From JBBRWV01 sp038248985 (GTDB lineage Bacteria; Planctomycetota; Phycisphaerae; WQYP01): 14,079 nucleotides of DNA. The notes beneath the pieces are model-generated. The model saw only the letters and a program-made list of their open reading frames with translations, had not been told where the DNA came from and searched no databases. The position numbers and the translations under genes are program-made. Location: NCBI GenBank assembly GCA_038248985.1, contig JBBRWV010000101.1, forward strand, positions 1-14,079, written 5' to 3'. This document shows positions 9,487 through 14,079 of this stretch, one piece after another; positions within the stretch are counted from its first letter, which is position 1, and every line of letters begins with the position of its first letter.

Positions 9487-10371
9487 TTACGCGGAAAGCA
9501 GGAGGTTGTCGATGAGGCGGGTGGCACCAAGTTGGGCGGCGACGAGGAGGGCGGCGGGCCCGGTAATGGTGGTGGTGAAGGGGGTGAGGAAACGGGCGTG
9601 GACCGGGAGGGCGTATTGGACGGTGAGGCCGGCGGCTGCGATGCGTTGTTGCATGCCGGCGGCAAGAGGGGCGGGGTGTTTTTCACCGGAATCGTAGGCG
9701 GATTTGGCCCATTGAAGGGCTTGGTAAATGGCGGTGGCGCGGGGGCGTTGATCGGGGGTGAGGTAGCGGTTGCGGCTGCTCATGGCGAGGCCGTCGGATT
9801 CGCGCAGGGTGGGGCAGGTGACGACGGTGACGGGGAAGTTGAGGTCGAGGGTCATCTGGCGAAGAATGGCTTGCTGCTGGAAATCTTTTTGGCCGAGGAG
9901 GAGGTGGGTGGGCTGGGTAATGAGGAGGAGTTTGGCGACGACGGTGCAAACGCCGCGGAAGTGGCCGGGGCGGATGGCGCCTTCGAGGAGGTCGGCCAGT
10001 GGGCCGGGGTCGATGGAGGTGCGGAGGGCGGAGTGCTGGGTGCTGAGTTGGGCGATGCCGGGGTACATTTCCTCGGCGGCGGGGACGAAGACGGCATCGC
10101 AGCGGGCGGCGTCGAGGAGGGCGCAGTCATTTTCGAGGCTGCGCGGGTAGCGGGAGAAATCTTCGCTGGGTCCGAACTGGGTGGGGTTGACAAAGATGGA
10201 GGCGAGGACGCGGCCGGAGGGACCGGCGAGTTGGCGGGCCTGGTGAAGCAGGGAGATGTGGCCTTCGTGGAGCGCGCCCATGGTGGGGACGAAGGGGATG
10301 ATGGGGGCGGGGTTGGCGGCGCGCCAGGCGCGGAAGTCGTGAATAGAGTGAAGGACTTTCATGTGGGCCAT
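9487..10371 (-). CDS. panC: Pantothenate synthetase (pantoate--beta-alanine ligase)
   Basis: PanC joins pantoate and beta-alanine using ATP, the last step of vitamin B5 synthesis, in the cytoplasm. The 294-residue protein has PTMGALHEGH at 29-38, the nucleotidyl-transfer HIGH-type site with H35 and H38. FVNPTQFGPSEDFSRYPR follows at 60-77, then GQKDFQQ at 160-166 and the KMSKS-like SSRNRYL at 198-204. Length is a little above the usual 280. The excess includes a stretch reading QLSTQHSALRTS at about 108-119 that comes from a short tandem repeat. The frame is open much further upstream, but the start at 10371 is seven bases past the folK stop, with GGAG eleven bases before it. A second ATG at 10362 (MKVL) has no such signal. 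It is tightly coupled to folK. Confidence 0.96.
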   Translation of the reverse strand: MAHMKVLHSIHDFRAWRAANPAPIIPFVPTMGALHEGHISLLHQARQLAGPSGRVLASIFVNPTQFGPSEDFSRYPRSLENDCALLDAARCDAVFVPAAEEMYPGIAQLSTQHSALRTSIDPGPLADLLEGAIRPGHFRGVCTVVAKLLLITQPTHLLLGQKDFQQQAILRQMTLDLNFPVTVVTCPTLRESDGLAMSSRNRYLTPDQRPRATAIYQALQWAKSAYDSGEKHPAPLAAGMQQRIAAAGLTVQYALPVHARFLTPFTTTITGPAALLVAAQLGATRLIDNLLLSA

Positions 10372-10378
10372 GACGGGG

Positions 10379-10879
10379 TTAGCTCCGGTGAGGGGTGGTG
10401 GGTGATGGCGCGGCGGCGAGGGCGAGTAATTCGGCGATGGATTTGTGGAGGGTGGGGTGGAGGACGTCGGGGGCGATTTCGGCAAGGGGTTCGAGCACGA
10501 AAAGACGTTCATGCAAGCGCGGGTGGGGGAGGGTGAGGGTGCTGGTGTGGAGGATGGTGTGGCCATGGAGCAGGAGGTCGAGGTCGAGGATGCGCGGGCC
10601 GTTGCGCGGTTCGGAGGAGCGGTCGCGTCCGAGGTCGCGTTCGATGCGGAGGAGATGATCGAGGAGGGCGGCGGGCTCGAGAGAGGTTTCGATGGAGAGG
10701 GCGGAATTGATGTAGTAATTTTGGTTGGGCGGGCCGCCGACGGGGCAGGTTTCGCGGAAGGTGGCGAGTTGGAGGAGGCGTGTGGCGGGGAGATGTGCGA
10801 TGCGATCGATGGCGGCGCGGAGTGCGAGTTGGCGTTGGCCGAGATTGGAGCCGAGGGCGATGTAGGCGGGAGAAGTCAT
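10379..10879 (-). CDS. folK: HPPK, 6-hydroxymethyl-dihydropterin pyrophosphokinase
   Basis: FolK transfers pyrophosphate from ATP to 6-hydroxymethyl-7,8-dihydropterin in folate synthesis. The 166-residue protein matches the family in length and motifs: IALGSNLGQR at 7-16, a segment with YYINSALSIETSL at 55-67, and the magnesium- and pterin-binding signature NGPRILDLDLLL at about 93-104, followed by LPHPRLHER. It is the first gene of the minus-strand run folK-panC-htrA-htrA-like. No Shine-Dalgarno is visible. A TAAAAT box ends six bases before the ATG, which would suit a leaderless transcript but has no good partner box upstream. The true start could therefore be debated, although the N-terminus fits the family exactly. 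Confidence 0.96.
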   Translation of the reverse strand: MTSPAYIALGSNLGQRQLALRAAIDRIAHLPATRLLQLATFRETCPVGGPPNQNYYINSALSIETSLEPAALLDHLLRIERDLGRDRSSEPRNGPRILDLDLLLHGHTILHTSTLTLPHPRLHERLFVLEPLAEIAPDVLHPTLHKSIAELLALAAAPSPTTPHRS

Positions 10880-10926
10880 GGGGAGATTTTACGCGCGGGG
10901 GGAAAATGTGCACGCGCAGGGGAATG

Positions 10927-10947
10927 AATCGGCAATAATATCCGATT
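10927..10947. promoter_or_regulatory. Inverted repeat AATCGG-N9-CCGATT between folK and spoVG
   Basis: Six-base arms (10927-10932 and 10942-10947) flank an AT-only-but-one spacer, CAATAATAT. It lies 48 bases upstream of folK, in the AT-rich divergent control region. On the minus strand the spacer contains TATTAT, a good minus-10-like box. It could be an operator overlapping the folK promoter. No T-run follows it on either strand. Confidence 0.3.
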
Positions 10948-10999
10948 AAAAAATCTTATTTTTGGGCGAAAATACTATGATTTAATTGGGGGTTGGTTA

Positions 11000-11027
11000 T
11001 TGCTTATACGCCTTCGGCGACTAAAAT
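11000..11027 (+). promoter_or_regulatory. spoVG: Candidate housekeeping promoter for the spoVG leader
   Basis: TTGCTT (11000-11005) and TAAAAT (11022-11027) are separated by 16 bases. The second box matches the sigma-70 consensus at five of six positions, the first at three of six. Transcription would start near 11034 and give a leader of about 160 bases. The AT-rich stretch 10930-11000 offers other possible promoters (for example TACTAT at 10973), so the choice is uncertain. Confidence 0.35.
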
Positions 11028-11044
11028 ACACCTGTCATCAAGCT

Positions 11045-11058
11045 CTGGTTCGCACCAG
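11045..11058 (+). promoter_or_regulatory. Stem-loop in the spoVG leader
   Basis: CTGGT pairs with ACCAG across a TCGC loop. It is a compact perfect five-base stem within the leader, before the 12-codon frame. It has a T-arm-like look, but no tRNA can be built around it. Confidence 0.4.
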
Positions 11059-11076
11059 TTGTTACGGATAAGAATT

Positions 11077-11115
11077 ATGATTCGGCATCACGACAAGAAG
11101 GTAAAGCAGGCGTAA
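11077..11115 (+). CDS. Possible 12-codon leader peptide upstream of spoVG
   Basis: An ATG at 11077 opens a short frame, MIRHHDKKVKQA, ending in a TAA at 11113-11115. The stop lies inside the 5' arm of the terminator hairpin, the geometry expected of translation-coupled attenuation. The peptide is strongly basic (His, Lys, Arg). A weak GGA lies nine bases upstream. It may be chance: coding evidence is only the position of the frame relative to the hairpin. Confidence 0.25.
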   Translation: MIRHHDKKVKQA

Positions 11116-11153
11116 GCGACGGATGGTGTGATCCCTCGCTTAGGCCTTTTTTT
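11108..11153 (+). terminator. Strong intrinsic terminator in the spoVG leader (attenuator or sRNA end)
   Basis: Arms AGGC-G-TAAGCGA-C-GG (11108-11122) and CC-C-TCGCTTA-G-GCCT (11133-11147) pair with two isolated mismatches across a ten-base loop, then run into seven T residues (11147-11153). No plus-strand gene ends upstream, since the neighbouring folK is on the minus strand. The hairpin must therefore end a leader transcript or a small RNA. It stands 43 bases before the spoVG start. The 5' arm segment AGGCGTA (11108-11114) is exactly complementary to TACGCCT at 11007-11013, which could form a competing antiterminator if transcription starts far enough upstream. Confidence 0.8.
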
Positions 11154-11195
11154 ATTGTTTTCATCCCCAAACTCATTTACTACAGGAGTTTTGTT

Positions 11196-11645
11196 ATGCT
11201 CAAGATCACAGATGTGGCCGTTCAGTTGGCACCGGGCAACCAAGATCGTCTGCGCGGCTTTTGCTGCGTGACGTTTGAAGGATGTTTTGTGGTGCGCGAC
11301 ATCAAGATCATCAACGGCCCCAACGGGCTGTTTGTGGCGATGCCCTCGCGCAAGATCATGGCGGCGTGCCAGACTTGCCGGACGAAGAACCACCTGCATG
11401 CGAAGTTCTGCAACAATTGCGGGACGGGTTTGCCGGCAATGATTCCGACGGGCGAGCGCGTGAAGATGCACTGCGATGTGGCGCATCCGATCAATGCGGA
11501 ATGCCGCCAGTATGTGGAGCGCGAGATTCTCAATGCGTTCCAGGCGGAAACGCAACGGGCGGCCCAGCCGGGTTACGTGTCGCGTCAGTTGGGTGACGGC
11601 GGCGACGTGGCGGGTTCGGAAGTGATGTCGCAGACGAACTTCTGA
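11196..11645 (+). CDS. spoVG: SpoVG-family protein with an inserted zinc ribbon
   Basis: SpoVG proteins are small nucleic-acid-binding regulators, known in Firmicutes to affect septation and gene expression. The 149-residue product opens with the family core LKITDVAVQL, RLRGFCCVTFEGCFVVRDIKI and GLFVAMPSRK (up to about 53), and resumes with the family motif DVAHPINAECR (94-104) and a C-terminal helix. Between the halves lies an inserted four-cysteine knuckle, C58-x2-C61-x10-C72-x2-C75, a zinc-ribbon arrangement absent from the roughly 95-residue Bacillus protein. The Gly/Ser/Gln-rich tail is probably disordered. The start is firm, with AGGAG (11184-11188) seven bases before the ATG. Codons are balanced and rich in AAC, ATC, AAG and CGC, unlike the G-ending codons of the other plus-strand genes, which suggests high expression. 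It is a single-gene unit bounded by terminators on both sides. Confidence 0.93.
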   Translation: MLKITDVAVQLAPGNQDRLRGFCCVTFEGCFVVRDIKIINGPNGLFVAMPSRKIMAACQTCRTKNHLHAKFCNNCGTGLPAMIPTGERVKMHCDVAHPINAECRQYVEREILNAFQAETQRAAQPGYVSRQLGDGGDVAGSEVMSQTNF

Positions 11646-11683
11646 GCGGCGTAAACGCTGGAAGTCGAGCGAAATTGAAGATA

Positions 11684-11722
11684 GTGCGTGCCGCGGAATT
11701 GTCTGCGGCGCGCATTTTTTTT
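11684..11722 (+). terminator. Strong intrinsic terminator after spoVG
   Basis: GTGCGTGCCGC (11684-11694) pairs with GCGGCGCGCAT (11705-11715) over 11 positions, two of them G-T, across a ten-base loop. Eight T residues follow at 11715-11722. It lies 38 bases past the spoVG stop. Confidence 0.92.
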
Positions 11723-11769
11723 GCGCGAGGGGGAGGGATGGGGATTGGGAGGCCGAGGATGGCAGGGGG

Positions 11770-11877
11770 TCAGAAACGCGGGATGCGCCAGATGTAGATC
11801 GCGCCGCCGGGGCCACCGGAAGCGGCGCGGGTGCCGTCGGCGAAAATGGTGACTGGCGGCACGGTAAGCGTCGTCAT
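11770..11877 (-). pseudogene. Short WD40-like remnant
   Basis: A 35-codon frame reads MTTLTVPPVTIFADGTRAAS at its start and ends GAIYIWRIPRF. The pattern of F-x-DG-x-R-x-ASGG followed by I-x-IWRIP resembles the final repeat of a WD40 beta-propeller. In frame, a stop lies only seven codons upstream of the ATG, so the rest of the propeller is missing. An AAGGA stands ten bases before the ATG, so translation as a tiny peptide is not excluded. More likely it is the tail of a lost gene. Confidence 0.35.
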
Positions 11878-12017
11878 AGCTTCAGATTCCTTATCTCACG
11901 GCGCAAGTATAACCTCGCTGGGGGAATGGCGAATCGAGATTATCGCAAGGCAAAATCTGGGAAGATTTGGTCGTGCGCGTGACGAGTTGGGGGGTTTGCG
12001 GGATACTTGTGCGGGAT

Positions 12018-12749
12018 ATGAGTCAATTGAATGTGGTTTCGAAAGCAGATGCGTTTGGTGTGGTGATGCCGGCGGCGGGGAGTGGCGCGCGGTTTGGTGG
12101 CGGGGATAAATTGTTGGTGGATTTGAATGGGCGAAGTGTTTTGCAGCGGTCGGTGGGGTTGTTTGCGCGGCGGTGGGATGTTTCGCGAATTGTGATTGTG
12201 ACGGGGCGGGAGCGGTTTGACGCGTATGCGGAGCATTTGAGTGAGATCGTGGATGGGCGGAAGTTGCTGTTGGTGGAAGGGGGGCGGGAGCGGTGGGAGT
12301 CGGTGATGTTGGGTTTGCAGGCGTTGGCGGGGGTGGAGGAGGCACCGCGGTGGGTGGCGGTGCATGATGCGGCGCGGCCGTTGACGCCGGAGGCGGTGAT
12401 TGGGGAGGTTTTTGAGATGGCGAAAAAGATGGGAGGGGCATTGCCGTGCGTGGCGGAACCGGCGACATTGAAGCGGAGAAGCGGGGAGGGAAGGGTCAGT
12501 GAGACGGTGGATCGGCGGGGGTTGTATCAGGCGCAGACGCCGCAGTGTTTTGAGTTGCACGGGTTGCTGGAGGGGTATGAGCGATTGCGGGGGGAGGGGC
12601 GGTTGGTGGATGTGACGGATGATGCCCAGGTGTTTGAGCGGAATGGGAGGGCGGTGGCGATTACGGAAGGTGCGGCAATCAACTTGAAGATCACGACGGG
12701 GGAGGATGCGGCGTTGGCGCGGGCAATTCTGGCTTTGGGGCAGATTTGA
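12018..12749 (+). CDS. ispD: 2-C-methyl-D-erythritol 4-phosphate cytidylyltransferase
   Basis: IspD couples CTP to methylerythritol phosphate in the non-mevalonate isoprenoid pathway. The 243-residue protein shows PAAGSGARFGGGDK at 18-31, the nucleotide-binding loop with K31 (normally G-x-G-x-R...K). VHDAARP at 115-121 follows with metal-binding D117, then QAQTPQ at 171-176, TDDAQ at 200-204 and NLKITTGED at 222-230. Length is close to the usual 230. The frame is open from 11967, but the start at 12018 is preferred because the upstream 17 residues are not part of the family. Its ribosome site is poor (GCGGGA close to the ATG). It is separated from the flagellar genes by 162 bases. A seven-base hairpin (12755-12777) follows the stop but has no T-run. 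Confidence 0.96.
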   Translation: MSQLNVVSKADAFGVVMPAAGSGARFGGGDKLLVDLNGRSVLQRSVGLFARRWDVSRIVIVTGRERFDAYAEHLSEIVDGRKLLLVEGGRERWESVMLGLQALAGVEEAPRWVAVHDAARPLTPEAVIGEVFEMAKKMGGALPCVAEPATLKRRSGEGRVSETVDRRGLYQAQTPQCFELHGLLEGYERLRGEGRLVDVTDDAQVFERNGRAVAITEGAAINLKITTGEDAALARAILALGQI

Positions 12750-12820
12750 ACGTCCGGTAAAGGCGGCGTTTTTACCGCTGAAAAGTGTAAAAACGGAAAA
12801 AATGGGAAAAACGAGTCCTG

Positions 12821-12847
12821 TAAATGCCGGACGAGTTAACCTGATAC
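12821..12847 (+). promoter_or_regulatory. fliL: Candidate sigma-28 (FliA) flagellar promoter
   Basis: TAAA (12821-12824) is followed after exactly 15 bases by CCTGATAC (12840-12847). The enteric sigma-28 consensus is TAAA-N15-GCCGATAA. The first box is exact, the spacing is exact, and the second box matches five of eight. It lies 64 bases upstream of the fliL start. This organism's own consensus is unknown, so the match is suggestive only. Confidence 0.4.
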
Positions 12848-12872
12848 ACATTCCCGACGATACACCTTGCGG

Positions 12873-12893
12873 GACACGCAGATTTTGCGTGTC
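12873..12893 (+). promoter_or_regulatory. Perfect hairpin directly before the fliL ribosome binding site
   Basis: GACACGCA (12873-12880) pairs exactly with TGCGTGTC (12886-12893) over a five-base loop. The near-ideal Shine-Dalgarno AAAGGAGGT starts five bases later at 12898. The stem could protect the 5' end of the flagellar mRNA or influence ribosome access. There is no T-run, so it is not a terminator. Confidence 0.5.
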
Positions 12894-12911
12894 ACTTAAA
12901 GGAGGTATCTC

Positions 12912-13451
12912 ATGGCCAAAGAAGAGAAACCAGCGGCGAAAGCAGCACCAGCACCGGCTGCGGATGCGGAAGCGGCACCGAAGAAAAAAGGGATGATGAA
13001 AACGATCATTGTGGCCGCGGCTGTGCTTGTGCTGGAAGGCGCGACGGTCGGGTTGACGATGAAGATGGCGGGCGGACCGAAGCGGGTGATCGCGGAGCCA
13101 CCGGCGACGGAGAAGAAAGAGGTGGTGGAAAAAGAAGCAGAGGTGAAGATTTTGGAGGCCAAGCTGCCGAACAAGCAGAGTGGTCGGCTGATTCTTTATG
13201 ATCTGCAGGTGGTGGCGAAGGTGATGGAAAAGAATAAGGTAAAAGTGACGGAGTTGATTGTGGAGCGGGATGCGGAGATCCGGGACCGCATTCGGACGAT
13301 TGTGGCGAGCTCGGATCCTAAGAGCTTGGAAGAGCCGGGGTTAGAGACGCTGCGGCGGCAGGTGGGGTACCAATTGGAGCATGATTTGGGAAAAGATTTG
13401 ATTGTGGAATTGCTGATTCCGAAGTGTACGCCGTTCAGAACGGAGTTCTAA
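12912..13451 (+). CDS. fliL: Flagellar basal-body protein FliL
   Basis: FliL is a single-pass inner-membrane protein that surrounds the stator units of the flagellar motor. The 179-residue product has a short Ala/Pro/Lys-rich cytoplasmic segment (1-28), one transmembrane helix at about 30-48 (IIVAAAVLVLEGATVGL), a charged linker, and a periplasmic domain. In the family-typical C-terminus, IRDRIRTIVASSDPKSLEEP is followed by a long helix (LETLRRQVGYQLEHDL) and a final strand ending TPFRTEF. Length and layout fit FliL. Sequence similarity in this family is always low, and the assignment gains weight from fliN downstream. The start is certain, with AAAGGAGGT six bases before the ATG. Confidence 0.85.
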   Translation: MAKEEKPAAKAAPAPAADAEAAPKKKGMMKTIIVAAAVLVLEGATVGLTMKMAGGPKRVIAEPPATEKKEVVEKEAEVKILEAKLPNKQSGRLILYDLQVVAKVMEKNKVKVTELIVERDAEIRDRIRTIVASSDPKSLEEPGLETLRRQVGYQLEHDLGKDLIVELLIPKCTPFRTEF

Positions 13452-13609
13452 CTTCGGGGTTAAAAAGGGGTTATCAACAAGAGGCCGTCGCGTCGAAGTC
13501 ACCCGTTTTGGAGAGTACGGGTGGTTGGGCGCGGCGGCTTTCACGTTTTTTGCTTACGAAAAGTGAGGTGGGGGAACGATAGTAGACGAATGAGGCATGG
13601 AGGCCGATA
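13452..13609 (+). other. Spacer between fliL and fliN without fliM
   Basis: This 158-base gap holds no open frame of note. A seven-base stem CACCCGT/ACGGGTG (13500-13523, ten-base loop) is present. It is not followed by a T-run; the nearest is six T at about 13547. In many genomes fliM lies between fliL and fliN, but here it does not. Confidence 0.5.
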
Positions 13610-13984
13610 ATGACTGACGTACATAATGAGTCACACGACATACCCGGTGGGTTCGATGCGCCGGGGGAAACGGGCGGCGGCGGAGGTGGAGGGAACTTTG
13701 AATTGCCGAGTTTCAGCAAGGTGTTGGGGAGCGTTTCGAGCGGCGCGATTGATTTGCTGCGTGATGTGGACTTGAACGTAAAGATAGAGCTGGGCAGGAC
13801 TAAGATGCTGATTGAGGATGTACTCAAGCTGGCGGAGGGGAGCGTGGTGGAGCTGGATAAGTTGGCGGGGGATCCGGTGGATGTGTTTGTGAATGATCAA
13901 TTGGTGGCGCGGGGTGAGGTGCTGGTGCTGAACGATAACTTTTGTGTACGTATTAACGAAATCATCACGACGCTGGAAGAATAG
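13610..13984 (+). CDS. fliN: Flagellar motor switch protein FliN
   Basis: FliN forms the lower part of the cytoplasmic C-ring that sets the direction of motor rotation and docks export cargo. The 124-residue protein has a variable N-terminus with a seven-glycine run at 22-28 and then the SpoA (surface presentation) domain at about 48-122. Family marks are LLRDVDLNVKIELGRTKMLI at 49-68, the GSVVELDKLAGDPVDVFVN stretch at 77-95, and RGEVLVLNDNFCVRINEI at 101-118. Length fits single-domain FliN (about 100-140). GGAGG lies six bases before the ATG. It is followed after seven bases by another coding region, so it is part of a running operon. Confidence 0.94.
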   Translation: MTDVHNESHDIPGGFDAPGETGGGGGGGNFELPSFSKVLGSVSSGAIDLLRDVDLNVKIELGRTKMLIEDVLKLAEGSVVELDKLAGDPVDVFVNDQLVARGEVLVLNDNFCVRINEIITTLEE

Positions 13985-13991
13985 GTGAGCC

Positions 13992-14079
13992 ATGGGTAGT
14001 GCGCGAAGGGTTGGAGGGTTGGTGATTGGGGGGGTATTGTGCGGGTTTTTGCTATGCGCGACGGGGGTGGCATGGGGGC
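13992..14079 (+). CDS. Start of an exported or membrane protein, possibly FliO or FliP (partial)
   Basis: The ATG at 13992 begins seven bases past the fliN stop, with AGGTGA four bases upstream serving as ribosome site. The visible 29 residues begin MGSARRVGGLVIGGV and continue through a Cys/Leu hydrophobic stretch to TGVAWG. Basic residues followed by a hydrophobic segment look like a signal peptide or first helix. After fliN, the usual next flagellar export genes are fliO or fliP, both of which start this way. The window ends before anything diagnostic, so the identity is inferred from position only. Confidence 0.65.
   Translation, partial: MGSARRVGGLVIGGVLCGFLLCATGVAWG

Noticed and set aside
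9484..10536. 350-codon plus frame opposite panC and folK
   Set aside because: Low-complexity mirror of two well-identified enzymes.
11041..11062. T-arm-like stem CTGGT-TCGC-ACCAG as part of a tRNA
   Set aside because: The loop is four bases, there is no matching acceptor stem, D-arm or anticodon arm around it, and no CCA end.
11088..11816. 242-codon minus frame spanning spoVG
   Set aside because: Arg/His/Ala-rich, crosses two strong terminators and the spoVG leader, and has no motif. SpoVG on the plus strand is clear.
12755..12777. Hairpin CGGTAAA/TTTACCG after ispD as a terminator
   Set aside because: It is followed by CTGAAAAG rather than a T-run, so intrinsic termination is unlikely.
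11940..12851. 303-codon minus frame opposite ispD
   Set aside because: Pro/His/Arg-rich shadow; ispD carries all family motifs.

Overview
The window looks like a chromosomal segment of a Gram-negative, flagellated, GC-rich bacterium. My best guess is a planctomycete, possibly of the Phycisphaerae. That is inference, based on a SpoVG protein carrying an inserted zinc ribbon, a HEAT-like secreted protein, paired HtrA proteins, and a flagellar cluster next to ispD. No ribosomal RNA or other marker settles the taxonomy. From about 1.4 kb onward the + strand is strikingly G-rich whichever strand carries the gene. This suggests strong replication-strand skew, and it produces many long false open frames opposite the real genes.

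Layout. 1-1387 is a compositionally different, less skewed stretch. It holds the broken C-terminal end of what looks like a DUF262 (GmrSD-type) protein, a gene-poor stretch with a 17-base palindrome, and a small hypothetical membrane or lipoprotein gene. 1388-4771 (minus) carries a copper-exporting P-type ATPase (copA) followed by a PfkB-family sugar-phosphate kinase. 4903-6450 (plus) is a secreted HEAT-like protein of unknown function, divergent from copA. It meets the next minus-strand cluster at a bidirectional terminator. 6527-10879 (minus) reads folK, panC, htrA, then an HtrA-like protein that appears to have lost its catalytic triad. 10880-11195 is an AT-rich regulatory stretch with a 12-codon leader frame and a strong terminator hairpin in front of spoVG (11196-11645). 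A second strong terminator follows spoVG. 11770-11877 is a short WD40-like remnant on the minus strand. 12018-12749 is ispD. 12912-14079 starts a flagellar operon: fliL, fliN (no fliM between them) and the first 29 codons of a membrane or exported protein, possibly FliO or FliP.

How the genes fit together. The minus cluster combines housekeeping cofactor genes (folK for folate, panC for pantothenate) with envelope quality control, namely an active lipoprotein HtrA and its probable pseudoprotease partner. ispD is an isoprenoid housekeeping gene that happens to precede the flagellar genes. The most unusual item is spoVG. It has a zinc ribbon inside the SpoVG fold, different codon use from its neighbours, and a leader containing a terminator that no upstream gene explains. 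That leader looks like an attenuator or a small-RNA gene. I see no CRISPR array, tRNA, rRNA or intact mobile element.
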